NCBI RefSeq assembly: GCF_927797785.1
Contig: NZ_CAKMLL010000069.1
Location: 1 to 45,823 of the forward strand
DNA length: 45,823 bases
Source: Candidatus Nitrotoga sp. BS
Lineage (GTDB): Bacteria > Pseudomonadota > Gammaproteobacteria > Burkholderiales > Gallionellaceae
Direction: 5' to 3'
A program made the position numbers and the translations under genes. The notes under the pieces were generated by a model. That model made no database searches, was not told the DNA's origin, and saw nothing but the letters and a program-made list of their open reading frames with translations. This document shows, piece after piece, positions 17,381 through 26,770 of the stretch (the first letter of the stretch is position 1; every line of letters begins with the position of its first letter).

Positions 17381-17668
17381 TCAGGAGGAAGTGTAGTCAA
17401 CCCGCTCACGTAACTCTTTCCCTGCCTTGAAATGCGGCACATACTTGGCCGGAACTTGCACCTTATCACCTGATTTTGGATTGCGTCCTATCCGCGGTGG
17501 GCGATAGTTTAGTGCAAAGCTGCCGAAGCCGCGGATTTCAATGCGCCCGCCCCTCGCCAAGGTTCCTGCCATAGCATCAAGGATCACTTTAACAGCCAGA
17601 TCGGCATCCTTGGCCAATAGTTGCGGATAACGCTCCGCCAACTTAGCGATAAGATCAGATCGGGTCAT
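17381..17668 (-). CDS. ihfB: Integration host factor beta subunit
   Basis: Nucleoid protein that, as a heterodimer with IhfA, binds and sharply bends specific DNA sites. The 95 residues include the family core [26 protein letters not shown] and the C-terminal [16 protein letters not shown]. The GRNPKSG loop carries the proline that intercalates into DNA. The start is set at 17668 because AGGAG lies eight bases upstream; an in-frame GTG nine bases earlier would overlap that site. It starts 12 bases after the rpsA stop, the classic rpsA-ihfB pair. Confidence 0.96.
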   Translation of the reverse strand: MTRSDLIAKLAERYPQLLAKDADLAVKVILDAMAGTLARGGRIEIRGFGSFALNYRPPRIGRNPKSGDKVQVPAKYVPHFKAGKELRERVDYTSS

Positions 17669-17680
17669 TCTTATCACTCC

Positions 17681-19411
17681 TTATTCTGCGTCAATCTTGC
17701 TTGTATCCATCTTAGCCTTAAGCAAGGCACCCAAATTGGTCGTTCCAGCTATAGATGAATTGTCAGCAGCAGGTGCAGTAAATTTCTGCGTTACTGCCAT
17801 TTCATCAGCCTTGTCCAACGCCTTGATTGACAAATTAATGCCGCGATTCTTGCGATCCACGTTAATAATCAAAGCCTTCACTGCATCGCCTTCTTTCAAA
17901 TGATTACGCATATCCTCGACACGGTCAGCAGACACCTCTGAAGCCTTAAGGAAGCCTTCAACATCACCATCCAAGGTAACGGTAGCGCCTTTGGCATCAA
18001 TTGCCTTAATCACACCGTTTACTACACTGCCTTTGTCATGAGTTGCGATATAACCATTAAAGAGGTCGCCATCCATTTGTTTGACGCCTAACGAAATGCG
18101 CTCACGCTCTACATCAATTGCCAGCACCACGGCCTCAAGTTCGTCACCTTTTTTGTAATTGCGCACAGCTTCTTCGCCAGGCACAGACCAAGAAAGGTCA
18201 GACAAATGTACCAAACCATCAATTCCACCTTCCAAGCCGATGAAAATACCAAAATCTGTAATCGACTTGATCTGGCCTTTTACTTTATCGCCTTTTTTCT
18301 GATTCAGAGCAAAATCGTCCCAAGGGTTAGATTTACACTGTTTCATACCAAGAGAGATACGTCGTCTCTGCTCATCTATTTCCAGAATGATAACCTCAAC
18401 TTCATCCCCCAGTTGCACCACCTTGGAGGGATGTACGTTCTTGTTTGTCCAATCCATCTCGGACACGTGCACCAAGCCCTCAATCCCCTGTTCGATTTCT
18501 ACGAACGCGCCATAGTCAGTCAGGTTAGTCACCTTGCCAAACAGCCGAGTACCTTGTGGATAACGGCGTTCCAAACCGGTCCAAGGGTCATCGCCCATCT
18601 GCTTGATACCGAGAGAAACACGGTTCTTCTCTTGGTCGAACTTAAGTATTTTTGCTTCCACTTCATCGCCTACCGCCAGCACTTCTGAAGGATGTTTGAC
18701 ACGACGCCAAGCCAAATCGGTAATATGAAGCAGGCCATCAATACCACCCAGATCTACAAACGCGCCATAATCGGTAATATTCTTTACAATACCTTTGACG
18801 ATCGCGCCTTCCTTCAAGTTTTCCATCATTGCCTGACGGTCTGCTCCATGGCTTGCTTCCAGCACCGCACGGCGCGAAACAACCACATTATTACGCTTAC
18901 GATCAAGCTTGATAATCTTGAGATCCATCGTCTTGTTTTCATAAGGTGCGGTGTCCTTGACTGGACGGATATCCACCAGTGAGCCAGGCAAGAATGCGCG
19001 TATACCATTCACCATAGCAGTCAGACCACCTTTAACTTTACCGCTGACATAACCTTCTACGATTCTGCCTTCTTTCATCGCTTCTTCCAACTCAATCCAA
19101 GCAGCGAGGCGCTTGGCCTTCTCGCGTGACAGTTTGGTTTCACCGTAACCATTTTCCAGCGATTCAATCGCCACAGTGACGAAATCGCCAGCTTTTACTT
19201 CAATCTCGCCTGCAGCATTGAAAAATTCCTCGACGGGGATAAAACTTTCGGACTTCAGACCGGCATTCACCACCACCACATTATGATCGATGCGCACAAC
19301 ATGCGCAGTGACCAACTCGCCCGCGCGCATTTCCTTGCGCGTCAGACTTTCTTCAAACAGGGAGGCAAAACTTTCCAGATCGTTTTCAACTACAGCAGCG
19401 TTAGCATTCAT
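17681..19411 (-). CDS. rpsA: 30S ribosomal protein S1
   Basis: Ribosomal protein S1 recruits and unwinds mRNA at the 30S platform. The 576 residues contain six S1 (OB-fold) repeats, recognisable by the recurring [49 protein letters not shown] and [25 protein letters not shown] type cores in domains 3 to 5, with more diverged domains 1, 2 and 6. The ATG has no Shine-Dalgarno, as is typical for rpsA, whose structured leader lets S1 repress its own synthesis. It lies between the aroA-cmk fusion and ihfB, the standard order in Betaproteobacteria. Confidence 0.97.
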   Translation of the reverse strand: MNANAAVVENDLESFASLFEESLTRKEMRAGELVTAHVVRIDHNVVVVNAGLKSESFIPVEEFFNAAGEIEVKAGDFVTVAIESLENGYGETKLSREKAKRLAAWIELEEAMKEGRIVEGYVSGKVKGGLTAMVNGIRAFLPGSLVDIRPVKDTAPYENKTMDLKIIKLDRKRNNVVVSRRAVLEASHGADRQAMMENLKEGAIVKGIVKNITDYGAFVDLGGIDGLLHITDLAWRRVKHPSEVLAVGDEVEAKILKFDQEKNRVSLGIKQMGDDPWTGLERRYPQGTRLFGKVTNLTDYGAFVEIEQGIEGLVHVSEMDWTNKNVHPSKVVQLGDEVEVIILEIDEQRRRISLGMKQCKSNPWDDFALNQKKGDKVKGQIKSITDFGIFIGLEGGIDGLVHLSDLSWSVPGEEAVRNYKKGDELEAVVLAIDVERERISLGVKQMDGDLFNGYIATHDKGSVVNGVIKAIDAKGATVTLDGDVEGFLKASEVSADRVEDMRNHLKEGDAVKALIINVDRKNRGINLSIKALDKADEMAVTQKFTAPAADNSSIAGTTNLGALLKAKMDTSKIDAE

Positions 19412-19433
19412 TTATAAAGATACCCAAGACAAA

Positions 19434-19448
19434 CCCGCTTCTGGCGGG
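19434..19448 (-). promoter_or_regulatory. GC-rich hairpin in the rpsA leader
   Basis: A 5-bp stem (CCCGC/GCGGG) lies 23 bases upstream of the rpsA start on the minus strand, followed by TTTGTCTTGG. It could be a leader element for S1 autoregulation or a weak attenuator; the sequence alone does not decide. Confidence 0.35.
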
Positions 19449-19535
19449 GCTGGTTAAAAAACCCGAACGATGATTCATTGCGGGGCTATCAAACGTACAT
19501 TCAAACAACTTCCATATCGAACACATGCGCGGAAC

Positions 19536-21491
19536 TCAATGCATGGAATAGTAACTAGCCAGCACTTCCTGCACCGCCTGCTCAATAGTTAAATTGGTAG
19601 TATCAAGCAAACGTGCTCCGGACATCTGTTGCAATGGAGCCACGCTACGCTGGCTATCTCTCTCGTCGCGCGCATTAATATTTTCTAAAAGGTTTGAAAT
19701 ACTAGCACCCATTCCTTTTTCCATCAACTGTTTATAACGCCGCTCAGCGCGAACCTCTGCACTAGCGGTCAGAAATATTTTCAAAATTGCATCAGGAAAC
19801 ACCACTGACGCCATATCGCGTCCATCTGCAACCAATCCTGGTGCCCGCCGGAAAGTATGTTGCCTATCCAATAATGCAGTACGCACCGATGGCAAAATTG
19901 CCACTCTGGACGCCGCAACTGCTGATTGCTCGGAACGCAACTCATCATTCACTTTCACGCCATCCAGCCAGGAATCCATTCCCTCAAAACGTATATCCAT
20001 GCGCGCCGCCAGATCCGCCAATTGCTCTTCCGCATCCAACGCCACTCCATGCTGTTTTGCAGCTAGCGCCAACAGGCGATACAAGGCACCGCTATCAAGA
20101 TAATGAAATCCAAGCTGCACTGCAACCAGCTGAGCAACGGTACCTTTGCCGGAAGCAGAAGGGCCATCAATGGCAATGACTGGCACTGCCTTAACCACCC
20201 TGGCAAAACATTCAAAGTAATCCGGAAAGGTCTTGGCGACACATTGTGGGTCGTTGATACTCGCGCCCGTCTGACTAAATGCGGCAAGTGAGAAACACAT
20301 TGCCATGCGATGATCATCGTAGGTATCGATCGAGCTTTGAGACGCTAAGATCGAGGTTTGAGGAGGGATGATGCGAATGAAATCTGCGCCCTCCTCCACC
20401 GTTGCGCCAAATTTACGCAATTCAGCGGCCATCGCTGCAATGCGATCGGTTTCCTTTACACGCCAGCTAGCGATATTCCGCAGCGTGGTTACACCGTCGG
20501 CGAACAATGCGCACACCGCCAGCGTCATCGCCGCATCGGGGATGTGATTGCAATCCAGGTCTATACCTTTCATTCTGCCGCTTTCCGGTGTACGTGCTTC
20601 CATCCAGTCCGGCCCAATTGCGATGCGCGCGCCCATTAGCTGTAATGCTTCGACAAAACGCACATCGCCCTGAATGCTATCATGACCCACACCCTCAACG
20701 CGCACTGGGCCACCACCAATGGCGCCCGCAGCTAAAAAATACGAAGCGGATGAGGCATCGCCCTCGACATAAATTAGACCCGGCGCGACATACTTGCTAT
20801 CAGCAGGAATCGTAAACGAACTCCAGCCGTCTCGTACAACCTGCACACCAAACCGCGCCATCATTGCCAGTGTAATTTCGACATAGGGCTTGGAAATGAG
20901 CTCGCCTTTCACCTCCACCGTGGTTGCACTTCGCACCAATGGCAGTGCCATCAGTAAAGCGCTGAGAAACTGGCTGGAAACATCGCCACGCACCGCGATG
21001 CGGTTGCCGTTAAGCACCGTAGCAGGATGTATTTCGAGCGGCGGAAAACCTTCCATACCCAGATATCGAATATCCGCACCCAACCCACGCAAGGCATCCA
21101 CTAAATCAGCGATAGGTCGCTCGTGCATGCGCTGAACGCCAGACAATCGATAATGCCCTCCTGCCAATGCCAGCGCAGCTGTCAAAGGGCGAAAAGCTGT
21201 GCCCGCATTCCCAAGAAACAGCTCGGCATTCTTAACCGGAAAATTGCCAGCACACCCGTGCACACGATAAGCATTGCATCCCAATGCATCGACTGTTACG
21301 CCCAAAGTACGCAATCCTGTCAGCATGTGCTCTGTGTCATCCGAATGCAAAAGATCACGGATTTCTGTTACCCCATCAGACAATGCAGAGAGCAACAGCA
21401 TGCGATTGGAAATACTTTTTGAACCGGGAAGACGCACAGTACCTTGGGCGCTCAACATGGGAGGAAGAGTGATAAATTTTTGATATGTCAT
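19536..21491 (-). CDS. aroA-cmk: Fused EPSP synthase / cytidylate kinase (AroA-Cmk)
   Basis: A two-enzyme polypeptide of 651 residues. Residues 1 to about 430 are 3-phosphoshikimate 1-carboxyvinyltransferase: [38 protein letters not shown] and [20 protein letters not shown] are all intact, giving EPSP from shikimate-3-phosphate and PEP. After a short linker, residues about 435 to 651 are CMP/dCMP kinase, beginning [14 protein letters not shown] (P-loop), then YLDSGALYR, and closing with [12 protein letters not shown]. The two genes are neighbours in most Proteobacteria; fusion occurs in some Betaproteobacteria. There is no stop or frameshift at the junction, so the fusion is real rather than an error. 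It is encoded upstream of rpsA. Confidence 0.96.
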   Translation of the reverse strand: MTYQKFITLPPMLSAQGTVRLPGSKSISNRMLLLSALSDGVTEIRDLLHSDDTEHMLTGLRTLGVTVDALGCNAYRVHGCAGNFPVKNAELFLGNAGTAFRPLTAALALAGGHYRLSGVQRMHERPIADLVDALRGLGADIRYLGMEGFPPLEIHPATVLNGNRIAVRGDVSSQFLSALLMALPLVRSATTVEVKGELISKPYVEITLAMMARFGVQVVRDGWSSFTIPADSKYVAPGLIYVEGDASSASYFLAAGAIGGGPVRVEGVGHDSIQGDVRFVEALQLMGARIAIGPDWMEARTPESGRMKGIDLDCNHIPDAAMTLAVCALFADGVTTLRNIASWRVKETDRIAAMAAELRKFGATVEEGADFIRIIPPQTSILASQSSIDTYDDHRMAMCFSLAAFSQTGASINDPQCVAKTFPDYFECFARVVKAVPVIAIDGPSASGKGTVAQLVAVQLGFHYLDSGALYRLLALAAKQHGVALDAEEQLADLAARMDIRFEGMDSWLDGVKVNDELRSEQSAVAASRVAILPSVRTALLDRQHTFRRAPGLVADGRDMASVVFPDAILKIFLTASAEVRAERRYKQLMEKGMGASISNLLENINARDERDSQRSVAPLQQMSGARLLDTTNLTIEQAVQEVLASYYSMH

Positions 21492-21596
21492 TTCTTAAAG
21501 TAACAAAGTAAACCGTTGAATGGCGTTAGTAGTGTTAGTCAATAGGCAACGTATATTCAATTTTTTCAACTGAACTTACCTGCATAGATATTGTAA

Positions 21597-22457
21597 TTAT
21601 GGCCATATAGCTACAGGCGAAGTTTTGCTGTAGTCATTCCAGCGAGTATTTTTAACTGCTGTTTCCATCAAGGTGACCTCTTCATCCGGCGCACCACCAC
21701 CGTCCTCATTATCACTAAGGCCAACCCCATAAATCAGTCCACCACTCTCGGTAATGATAAAGCGGTTATGCATTTGTGCTTTCTCGTAAATATGTAATTG
21801 CATCCTCACTCCTGAAGGCAACATGGAAACACACTGCTTGAAACGTCTAATCAGTTCGTCGTTTGCAACCTCATCGCTGCGATGTATTTCCACAATGGCT
21901 TTGCTGCCAGGCAATAAAGAACATATCTGCTCTAATGGTCTCTGGTAGCGAGGCTTAGTAGGGTCAAAATGCGGATCAACGAGCTTAATTATTTTTGAGT
22001 GCCTAATCAAAAATTCTGCGCAGCCTATCAAAGCTTGCGCTGTTCGAGGTATAGCACACTGTCTAGCGGCCTTAAAGCGCGGGCTTTCTTCATCGACCTC
22101 ATCTTTTAACAGCACATCCGGGTGATTTACAGCAGTAGCTGAGATAATCGCGGCAAAGGGTTTGCGCGCATGCTCCACTAATGCCCGATCAATCCACGTT
22201 TGAGAACCTTCTCCACTCGGTCGACCCGTATCAAAAACGATATCATTTCCAAATTTATTTAGCCGCTCCACAATTTTAGAAAACTCAATTTTACCCTTAT
22301 GCTGGCGTAAGGCCGAATCACAAACCAGCTTTCTCCATTTCTTTGGAAATGCGGCAATCACTCGCCCCTGACTCACGCCAAACTTCTCTGTAAAGTAGCA
22401 GAACTCGCGATAAGATGAAGTGATTGCATCCGGATCTAATGCAAACTCCTTGATCAT
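21597..22457 (-). CDS. PLD-like protein coupled to a DUF3696-type ATPase
   Basis: A 286-residue protein, not assignable with certainty. The C-terminal half has the shape of a phospholipase D-like catalytic half: strand LVDPHFD (159-165), strand AIVEIHRSDE (187-196), then MHNRFIITESGGLIYGVGLSDN. In that last motif His230-x-Arg232 and, 18 residues on, Asn250 mimic the HxK...N pattern, with Arg for Lys as in the MIT C-terminal type. The N-terminal 120 residues are helical, basic and unrecognised. Its start codon shares one base with the stop of the ATPase gene (TAATG), so the two are made together. I infer an effector, possibly a nuclease, controlled by the ATPase. It is unrelated to the neighbouring aroA-cmk gene. 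Confidence 0.7.
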   Translation of the reverse strand: MIKEFALDPDAITSSYREFCYFTEKFGVSQGRVIAAFPKKWRKLVCDSALRQHKGKIEFSKIVERLNKFGNDIVFDTGRPSGEGSQTWIDRALVEHARKPFAAIISATAVNHPDVLLKDEVDEESPRFKAARQCAIPRTAQALIGCAEFLIRHSKIIKLVDPHFDPTKPRYQRPLEQICSLLPGSKAIVEIHRSDEVANDELIRRFKQCVSMLPSGVRMQLHIYEKAQMHNRFIITESGGLIYGVGLSDNEDGGGAPDEEVTLMETAVKNTRWNDYSKTSPVAIWP

Positions 22458-24157
22458 TAGAACAATTCTCCGGCTCGTTCATCAAAAAATCCTTTAGGCC
22501 AGCTTTCTGTAAATTCACCTGCTTCATTAACAGGCAAAGATTTAATCAGAACCCCATTTTCTCCACGATCCACGTAATAAACCCCTATCATTTCTGGAGA
22601 AACAGACGGAAAACCAGAGGGTAAATTCCCTTCTGATGTTTCGCGAATTCGGCGCAGCAAGCGTAGAATCAGATGCTCGCTGTGCGTTTCAATCAAAAAA
22701 CTCATATCGTGGCGGAGAACGCTGTAAATTAACAGGTCACCCAGGCCCACTTGCACCGAAGGGTGAATATGAAGCTCCGGCTGCTCGATCGTCACCAAAC
22801 TTGCCGAAGGCTCCAACGCAGCCACCACAACTGGCAGCACTTGAGAGATCCCAATCCCGACATCTCGGGACTGCATTTTCAAGCCGAATTTAGTATCGAT
22901 CAACCCGATGCGAGGCTTGGCCGGCAGTGCCTTGATTGCTTTATTCAACTCCCGCTTACGTTGGGGATTCAATGCATCAGAACCAATCATATCTAGCCAT
23001 TCCGATCGCACTTCTCGCACCCAACGGCGCTCGACTGCATAACCGGTATTAAGCTTGTCTTCGTCCGCCATCCAGCGACTAACATCATCGATCAGGCTTT
23101 GCGGTCCAGTCAGCAAAGCTTCCCATCCAGCCAAACCGTCCGCCCAGCCCGCCTCATCCTTGCTCAAGCTGGCATCAAAATCACGTGCAGGCACATGACG
23201 AATGGGGCCAACATAGCGCATTTTGCTTAACTCATCGCGAATCAGCAGCCCGGGGCCGACAATTAATGACGAAATAAATGCGGTAAACTCTCGAGCGATA
23301 TATACATTCTCCGCTCCGAATACATCCGGTGCCGGAATATGCAGTAGCTCACCCAATCGAGGCAACGCGCTATCAAAACCGGAAAGCCACTCGCGCAAAC
23401 CCTCTCCGGTCATTTCCATGCCCGCATCTGTTACTGTCTTGATAATGTGCGGCCATATCGTATAGTGAGTTTCAATTTTTGGCACTACAGAATCGCTGGA
23501 TGCGACCGAATTTGCATCCATTCGCAAAAAATAGTCTAAATTATTGTCCAAATCTTCCGGCGTGAACGGGCGCATAAAAATGGAATTAATTTCGTTAATA
23601 CTGACGCTGACATCCCGACCATCATCAGTCGCGTTTATTTCGGCCAGCCATTCACCATTAGCACCCACTTGATACCCTACAACCACAGCTTTATCGCGTA
23701 GATGACTCCAGGCAATCACCAATTTCACGCTTACCGACTCAACGCGATTCCGTGTTTCATGCAACAAGTTGTAAAAAGCCCACACCTTGGAATCATCTGT
23801 TTGCCAATCGTCAAAAGCTTCCGGAACCAAATCGGGCAGCCCTCTATCACCTAGAGACAGCTCGACCTGAATGGCAATATGGCGGGCCGTATCACGCAGA
23901 TGGACTAAATTGCGAAACCCGCCCAGATCAACAAAATCTCCACCGTGCAAAGTGCGGTCGGGATTAGCGTTATTACGCACCAACACCTCACGCACATACT
24001 GCAGTGCTTGCATTATGGTGCTTTTGCCAACGCTGTTTGAACCGAAAAGCAAAGTAATAGGCTTAAGGTCAATCTGAACTTCCGAACTAACCCCTTTAAA
24101 ATTCTCAATATGAATTTTGGTTAATCCCGTCTGGCTAATAGTGGTCGGCACACTCAT
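22457..24157 (-). CDS. AAA/ABC-type ATPase, DUF3696 family
   Basis: A 566-residue SMC/OLD-like ATPase without a TOPRIM domain. Walker A is GSNSVGKST (39-47), preceded by the typical opening KIHIENFKGV. Near the C terminus are the ABC signature-like VGIGISQVLPVV, Walker B with catalytic Glu LVTIEQPELHIHP, and the switch histidine in ETHSEHLILRLLRRI. The tail ESWPKGFFDERAGELF is characteristic of DUF3696. The middle 300 residues, where related proteins have a coiled coil or arm, are unremarkable. The ATG overlaps the stop of an hsdS remnant in an ATGA junction, so this gene was once part of a type I R-M operon. It is likely the sensor/motor of a defence module whose effector is the next gene. 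Confidence 0.88.
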   Translation of the reverse strand: MSVPTTISQTGLTKIHIENFKGVSSEVQIDLKPITLLFGSNSVGKSTIMQALQYVREVLVRNNANPDRTLHGGDFVDLGGFRNLVHLRDTARHIAIQVELSLGDRGLPDLVPEAFDDWQTDDSKVWAFYNLLHETRNRVESVSVKLVIAWSHLRDKAVVVGYQVGANGEWLAEINATDDGRDVSVSINEINSIFMRPFTPEDLDNNLDYFLRMDANSVASSDSVVPKIETHYTIWPHIIKTVTDAGMEMTGEGLREWLSGFDSALPRLGELLHIPAPDVFGAENVYIAREFTAFISSLIVGPGLLIRDELSKMRYVGPIRHVPARDFDASLSKDEAGWADGLAGWEALLTGPQSLIDDVSRWMADEDKLNTGYAVERRWVREVRSEWLDMIGSDALNPQRKRELNKAIKALPAKPRIGLIDTKFGLKMQSRDVGIGISQVLPVVVAALEPSASLVTIEQPELHIHPSVQVGLGDLLIYSVLRHDMSFLIETHSEHLILRLLRRIRETSEGNLPSGFPSVSPEMIGVYYVDRGENGVLIKSLPVNEAGEFTESWPKGFFDERAGELF

Positions 24158-24530
24158 ACTTCATTTATCCTCATTGCTCGGGCTGCCTCAGGCACTCTAA
24201 AGGCATGTGCGGCAAGCCTGTTGAGAAAAAAGTTTGATTGAATCAGCTCGTTCACTAGTTTTTCCTTAATAGAAGCTATTTTAATATGAATTTGCAAATA
24301 ACTTTTTTGAAGAATAATTGGAGGAGTTGGCATAAAAAATTTCCAACTGAAATTTCGTTCGAGTTTAGCATCGCTGCGCCTCGAAGCATCCTCTCAAAAC
24401 CTGTTTTAGCTAAATCACCTGTTAACACCAGATAAACCGCTTCAATTACAAGTGTATCTGGTCGCATGAACACACTTCCAGAGCTGCACAAATAACTCTT
24501 ATCTTTTGTCACTACAGTGCATCGCCCCAT
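24154..24530 (-). pseudogene. hsdS remnant (type I R-M specificity subunit)
   Basis: Two pieces of an HsdS C-terminal region in different frames. The first (24530 downward) reads MGRCTVVTKDKSYLCSSGSVFMRP...VYLVLTGDLAKTGFERMLRGAAM, typical of the second target-recognition domain. The second (to 24154) reads MPTPPIILQKSYLQ...IKEKLVNELIQSNFFLNRLAAHAF, typical of the central/C-terminal conserved helix. They join if one T is added to a run of six T (24329-24342 region), so a homopolymer slip explains the break. The N-terminal domain is missing and an in-frame stop directly precedes the first piece. The last codons overlap the ATPase start (ATGA), showing the ancestral gene order hsdS-ATPase-PLD-like. 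Confidence 0.75.
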
Positions 24531-24578
24531 CTATAAATGAGCTTTTCAGACTGCAGTAAAGACACACCGGGCCAACCT

Positions 24579-24632
24579 TTAACCGCTCAGCCAGAGTCGG
24601 TCTATCTCACTTTTCACTTGGTTATCAATCAT
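24579..24632 (-). pseudogene. hsdM 5' stub (17 codons)
   Basis: The reading MIDNQVKSEIDRLWLSG then stop resembles the N terminus of HsdM modification subunits, which begin with a helix of the form (L/V)KxxIDxLW followed by (W/S)GG. It lies directly before the hsdS remnant on the same strand and directly after the rmuC stop. A deletion joining the start of hsdM to the middle of hsdS would give this layout. The fragment is short, so the identification is tentative. Confidence 0.45.
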
Positions 24633-24634
24633 GC

Positions 24635-26272
24635 TTATTCTAATGAACCATTTTCGTGTGCGGGAAATTCAGGCAAGTGCTCTAATTCAAGCTCTGCCTT
24701 GGCCAGCAGATTTTCAGGGAAAGTACCTTGCACTGCAACGCCAAGCTTTTTGAAATCGTTGGCTTGTTTTATCAAATTGTCTTTCCCGGAATAGAGCTGA
24801 CTCATTGCCAGATTAAATGAGTCCTTGGCCTTGTCGAGTTGCTTGCCGACGCCTTCCATAGAACCAAGAAAGGTATTAAGTTTTTTGTATACCTTGGCGG
24901 CACGTTCCGCAAGTTCTGCGGTATGAGCGTTTTGTTCTTCAAATCTCCAGAGTTGGCGCACGATATTAAGGCTGGTAAGCAAAGTAGTCGGCGTTGCAAC
25001 CAGCACATTCTGTTCAATTGCTTTTTGAAATAACGTTTCATCTGCGCGCAACGCCTCCACAAAAGCGGATTCAATGGGAATGAACATAAAGACCATCTCG
25101 GGAGAGTTTAGGCCGGGCAATTCAAAATAGTTGCGATCTGACAGCTCCTTAATTCGACTGGATATAGCTGCAACGTGCTCTTTCAGCGCCAACTGCCGTT
25201 CAATTTCTCCTTCTGCATTAACATACCGCGTATAGGCATTGAGGGATACCTTGGAATCGATGACAAGATGTTTTGCTTGTGGAAGATAAATAATTACGTC
25301 TGGCCGACTCCTGCCCGTCTCGGTGTTAAAGCTAACTTCGCGACGATATTCCTTACCGGATCTCAATCCTGAACGATCCAGGATATTTTCCAATACCATT
25401 TCCCCCCAATTCCCCTGCATCTTGGATTGACCTTTAAGTGCGGTTGCCAAACCATGAGCCTCCTCGGTAATCTGTCGGTTTAAATCTTTCAACTGATTTA
25501 GCTCGGCCTTTAAAGTTGCTTGTTGCTCGGTATCTTTAAGGTGAATATCTTCGACCTTGGCTTTAAATTCATAAATTTGAGTCTTCAATGGCCCAAGCAG
25601 CGCACCGATATTCGTTTGATTCTGCTCAGTAAAACGCTTACTTTTATCTTCCAGAATTTCACCGGCCAGGGACCTGAACTGATTTGAAAGCTGCTCGCGC
25701 GCATCAATCAACAATTGCAACTTTTCTTGTGACTGCTTGCGCTCAACTTCCAAGGCCGTCGTGAGCTCGGACACCTGCATATTCAAAAGATTGACATCCC
25801 GAGTCAGCAAATCGCTACGCTCTTTCTGAGTGACGCGTTCCTGCTGAAGTTGCACAACATGCTCGGCTTGTGACTCAATGGTTGAGTTAACCCTACCCAC
25901 TTTTTCACGAATATCCGCGATGGATTGCTTAAGTGTACTTACTTCTTGATTTGCCACTTCAAGATTAGAAACAAGTTTAGGAACACGATCCGCTCGTTCA
26001 GCCAATTGCGCACGCTCATCTCCCATTACATCAAGCTGATCGCGCCAGAGCATAGCTTGCTTTTGTAGATCAGCATGTTGAGTAGCGAGTCGCTTTGCAT
26101 CTTCCTGTGAGGCGATCAGGCGCTCATTGAGCCTGGCAATTTCAACTTGGCTTTCGCTTTTAACCCGCAATTCAGTGGCTAAAATGCGGGCACGCAATAC
26201 CAGCCAAATAACACCTGCGCCGACTAATAACCCAATGAACAGTGAAACCAAACTAAACATTGGTAGATCCAT
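24635..26272 (-). CDS. rmuC: RmuC family DNA recombination protein
   Basis: A 545-residue protein with an N-terminal membrane helix (FSLVSLFIGLLVGAGVIWLVLRARI), a coiled coil over about residues 35-240, and the RmuC nuclease-like domain over about 260-500. The core is visible: GNWGEMVLENILDRSGLRSGKEY, RPDVIIYLPQAKHLVIDSKVSLNAY with the PD-(D/E)xK-type D...DSK, and ALVATPTTLLTSL-like segment VLVATPTTLLTSLNIVRQLWR. RmuC limits inversion at short inverted repeats in E. coli, probably by cutting unusual DNA structures. It is a conserved chromosomal gene, so it marks the boundary of the decayed R-M operon inserted after it. Confidence 0.95.
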   Translation of the reverse strand: MDLPMFSLVSLFIGLLVGAGVIWLVLRARILATELRVKSESQVEIARLNERLIASQEDAKRLATQHADLQKQAMLWRDQLDVMGDERAQLAERADRVPKLVSNLEVANQEVSTLKQSIADIREKVGRVNSTIESQAEHVVQLQQERVTQKERSDLLTRDVNLLNMQVSELTTALEVERKQSQEKLQLLIDAREQLSNQFRSLAGEILEDKSKRFTEQNQTNIGALLGPLKTQIYEFKAKVEDIHLKDTEQQATLKAELNQLKDLNRQITEEAHGLATALKGQSKMQGNWGEMVLENILDRSGLRSGKEYRREVSFNTETGRSRPDVIIYLPQAKHLVIDSKVSLNAYTRYVNAEGEIERQLALKEHVAAISSRIKELSDRNYFELPGLNSPEMVFMFIPIESAFVEALRADETLFQKAIEQNVLVATPTTLLTSLNIVRQLWRFEEQNAHTAELAERAAKVYKKLNTFLGSMEGVGKQLDKAKDSFNLAMSQLYSGKDNLIKQANDFKKLGVAVQGTFPENLLAKAELELEHLPEFPAHENGSLE

Positions 26273-26681
26273 TAAAACTAACTCCCTCGTTCTGACTCTT
26301 ACAGGTACTAAATACCTTGACTCGATGGACGAAATTTTTCAAAAACGACCATTTGAATTATGCACACCCTATCAACTTGAATGTTTTATTAAAAATCGCG
26401 AATAACAAAGTAACTATTTTATATAACTTGAGTTATCTAAGGAAACGCTAAATCATTCACACTTGACCGATCCCGGTCGCAGTCGCCAGATACAAAGTGG
26501 AATTTTGCGGTTTTTAACCTGACATATAGTATTTTTTGCATTATCACACCCCTGTTTTTCGTTTTTTGGGCGCAACTTGGTTGTCGGCAATACATACCAT
26601 CAGCCTGCTAGCACCAAATTATAAATCCTAAACAGTGCAAATAGCTGAGCGGTATTGGAACAGCAGCCCATCTAGTTCCAA
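26273..26681. other. Intergenic region between rmuC and the RHH cassette
   Basis: About 400 AT-rich bases with no gene I can support. Open frames here are short and lack ribosome sites. The right part probably carries the rmuC promoter on one side and the cassette promoter on the other. Confidence 0.5.
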
Positions 26682-26723
26682 ATGCAATTATTTTAATTGC
26701 ATTTATATTTGCAATTTGCAATT
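26682..26723 (+). promoter_or_regulatory. Repeat-rich operator/promoter of the RHH cassette
   Basis: A perfect 9-bp-arm palindrome (ATGCAATTA TTT TAATTGCAT, 26682-26702) is followed by two tandem TTGCAAT boxes (26709-26715 and 26716-26722). TATATT at 26723-26728 is a possible -10. The GCAAT boxes recur on a spacing suited to ribbon-helix-helix dimers. I infer autoregulation by the first gene product. Confidence 0.55.
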
Positions 26724-26770
26724 ATATTGTTTAGACTTTGCACCTTCAATAAAAAGAGGGGTGAGTGAAC

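Noticed and set aside
18206-18982. Long plus-strand open frames opposite rpsA
   Set aside because: They lie antisense to the six-repeat S1 gene, have no ribosome site and encode nothing recognisable; they are a by-product of rpsA codon use.
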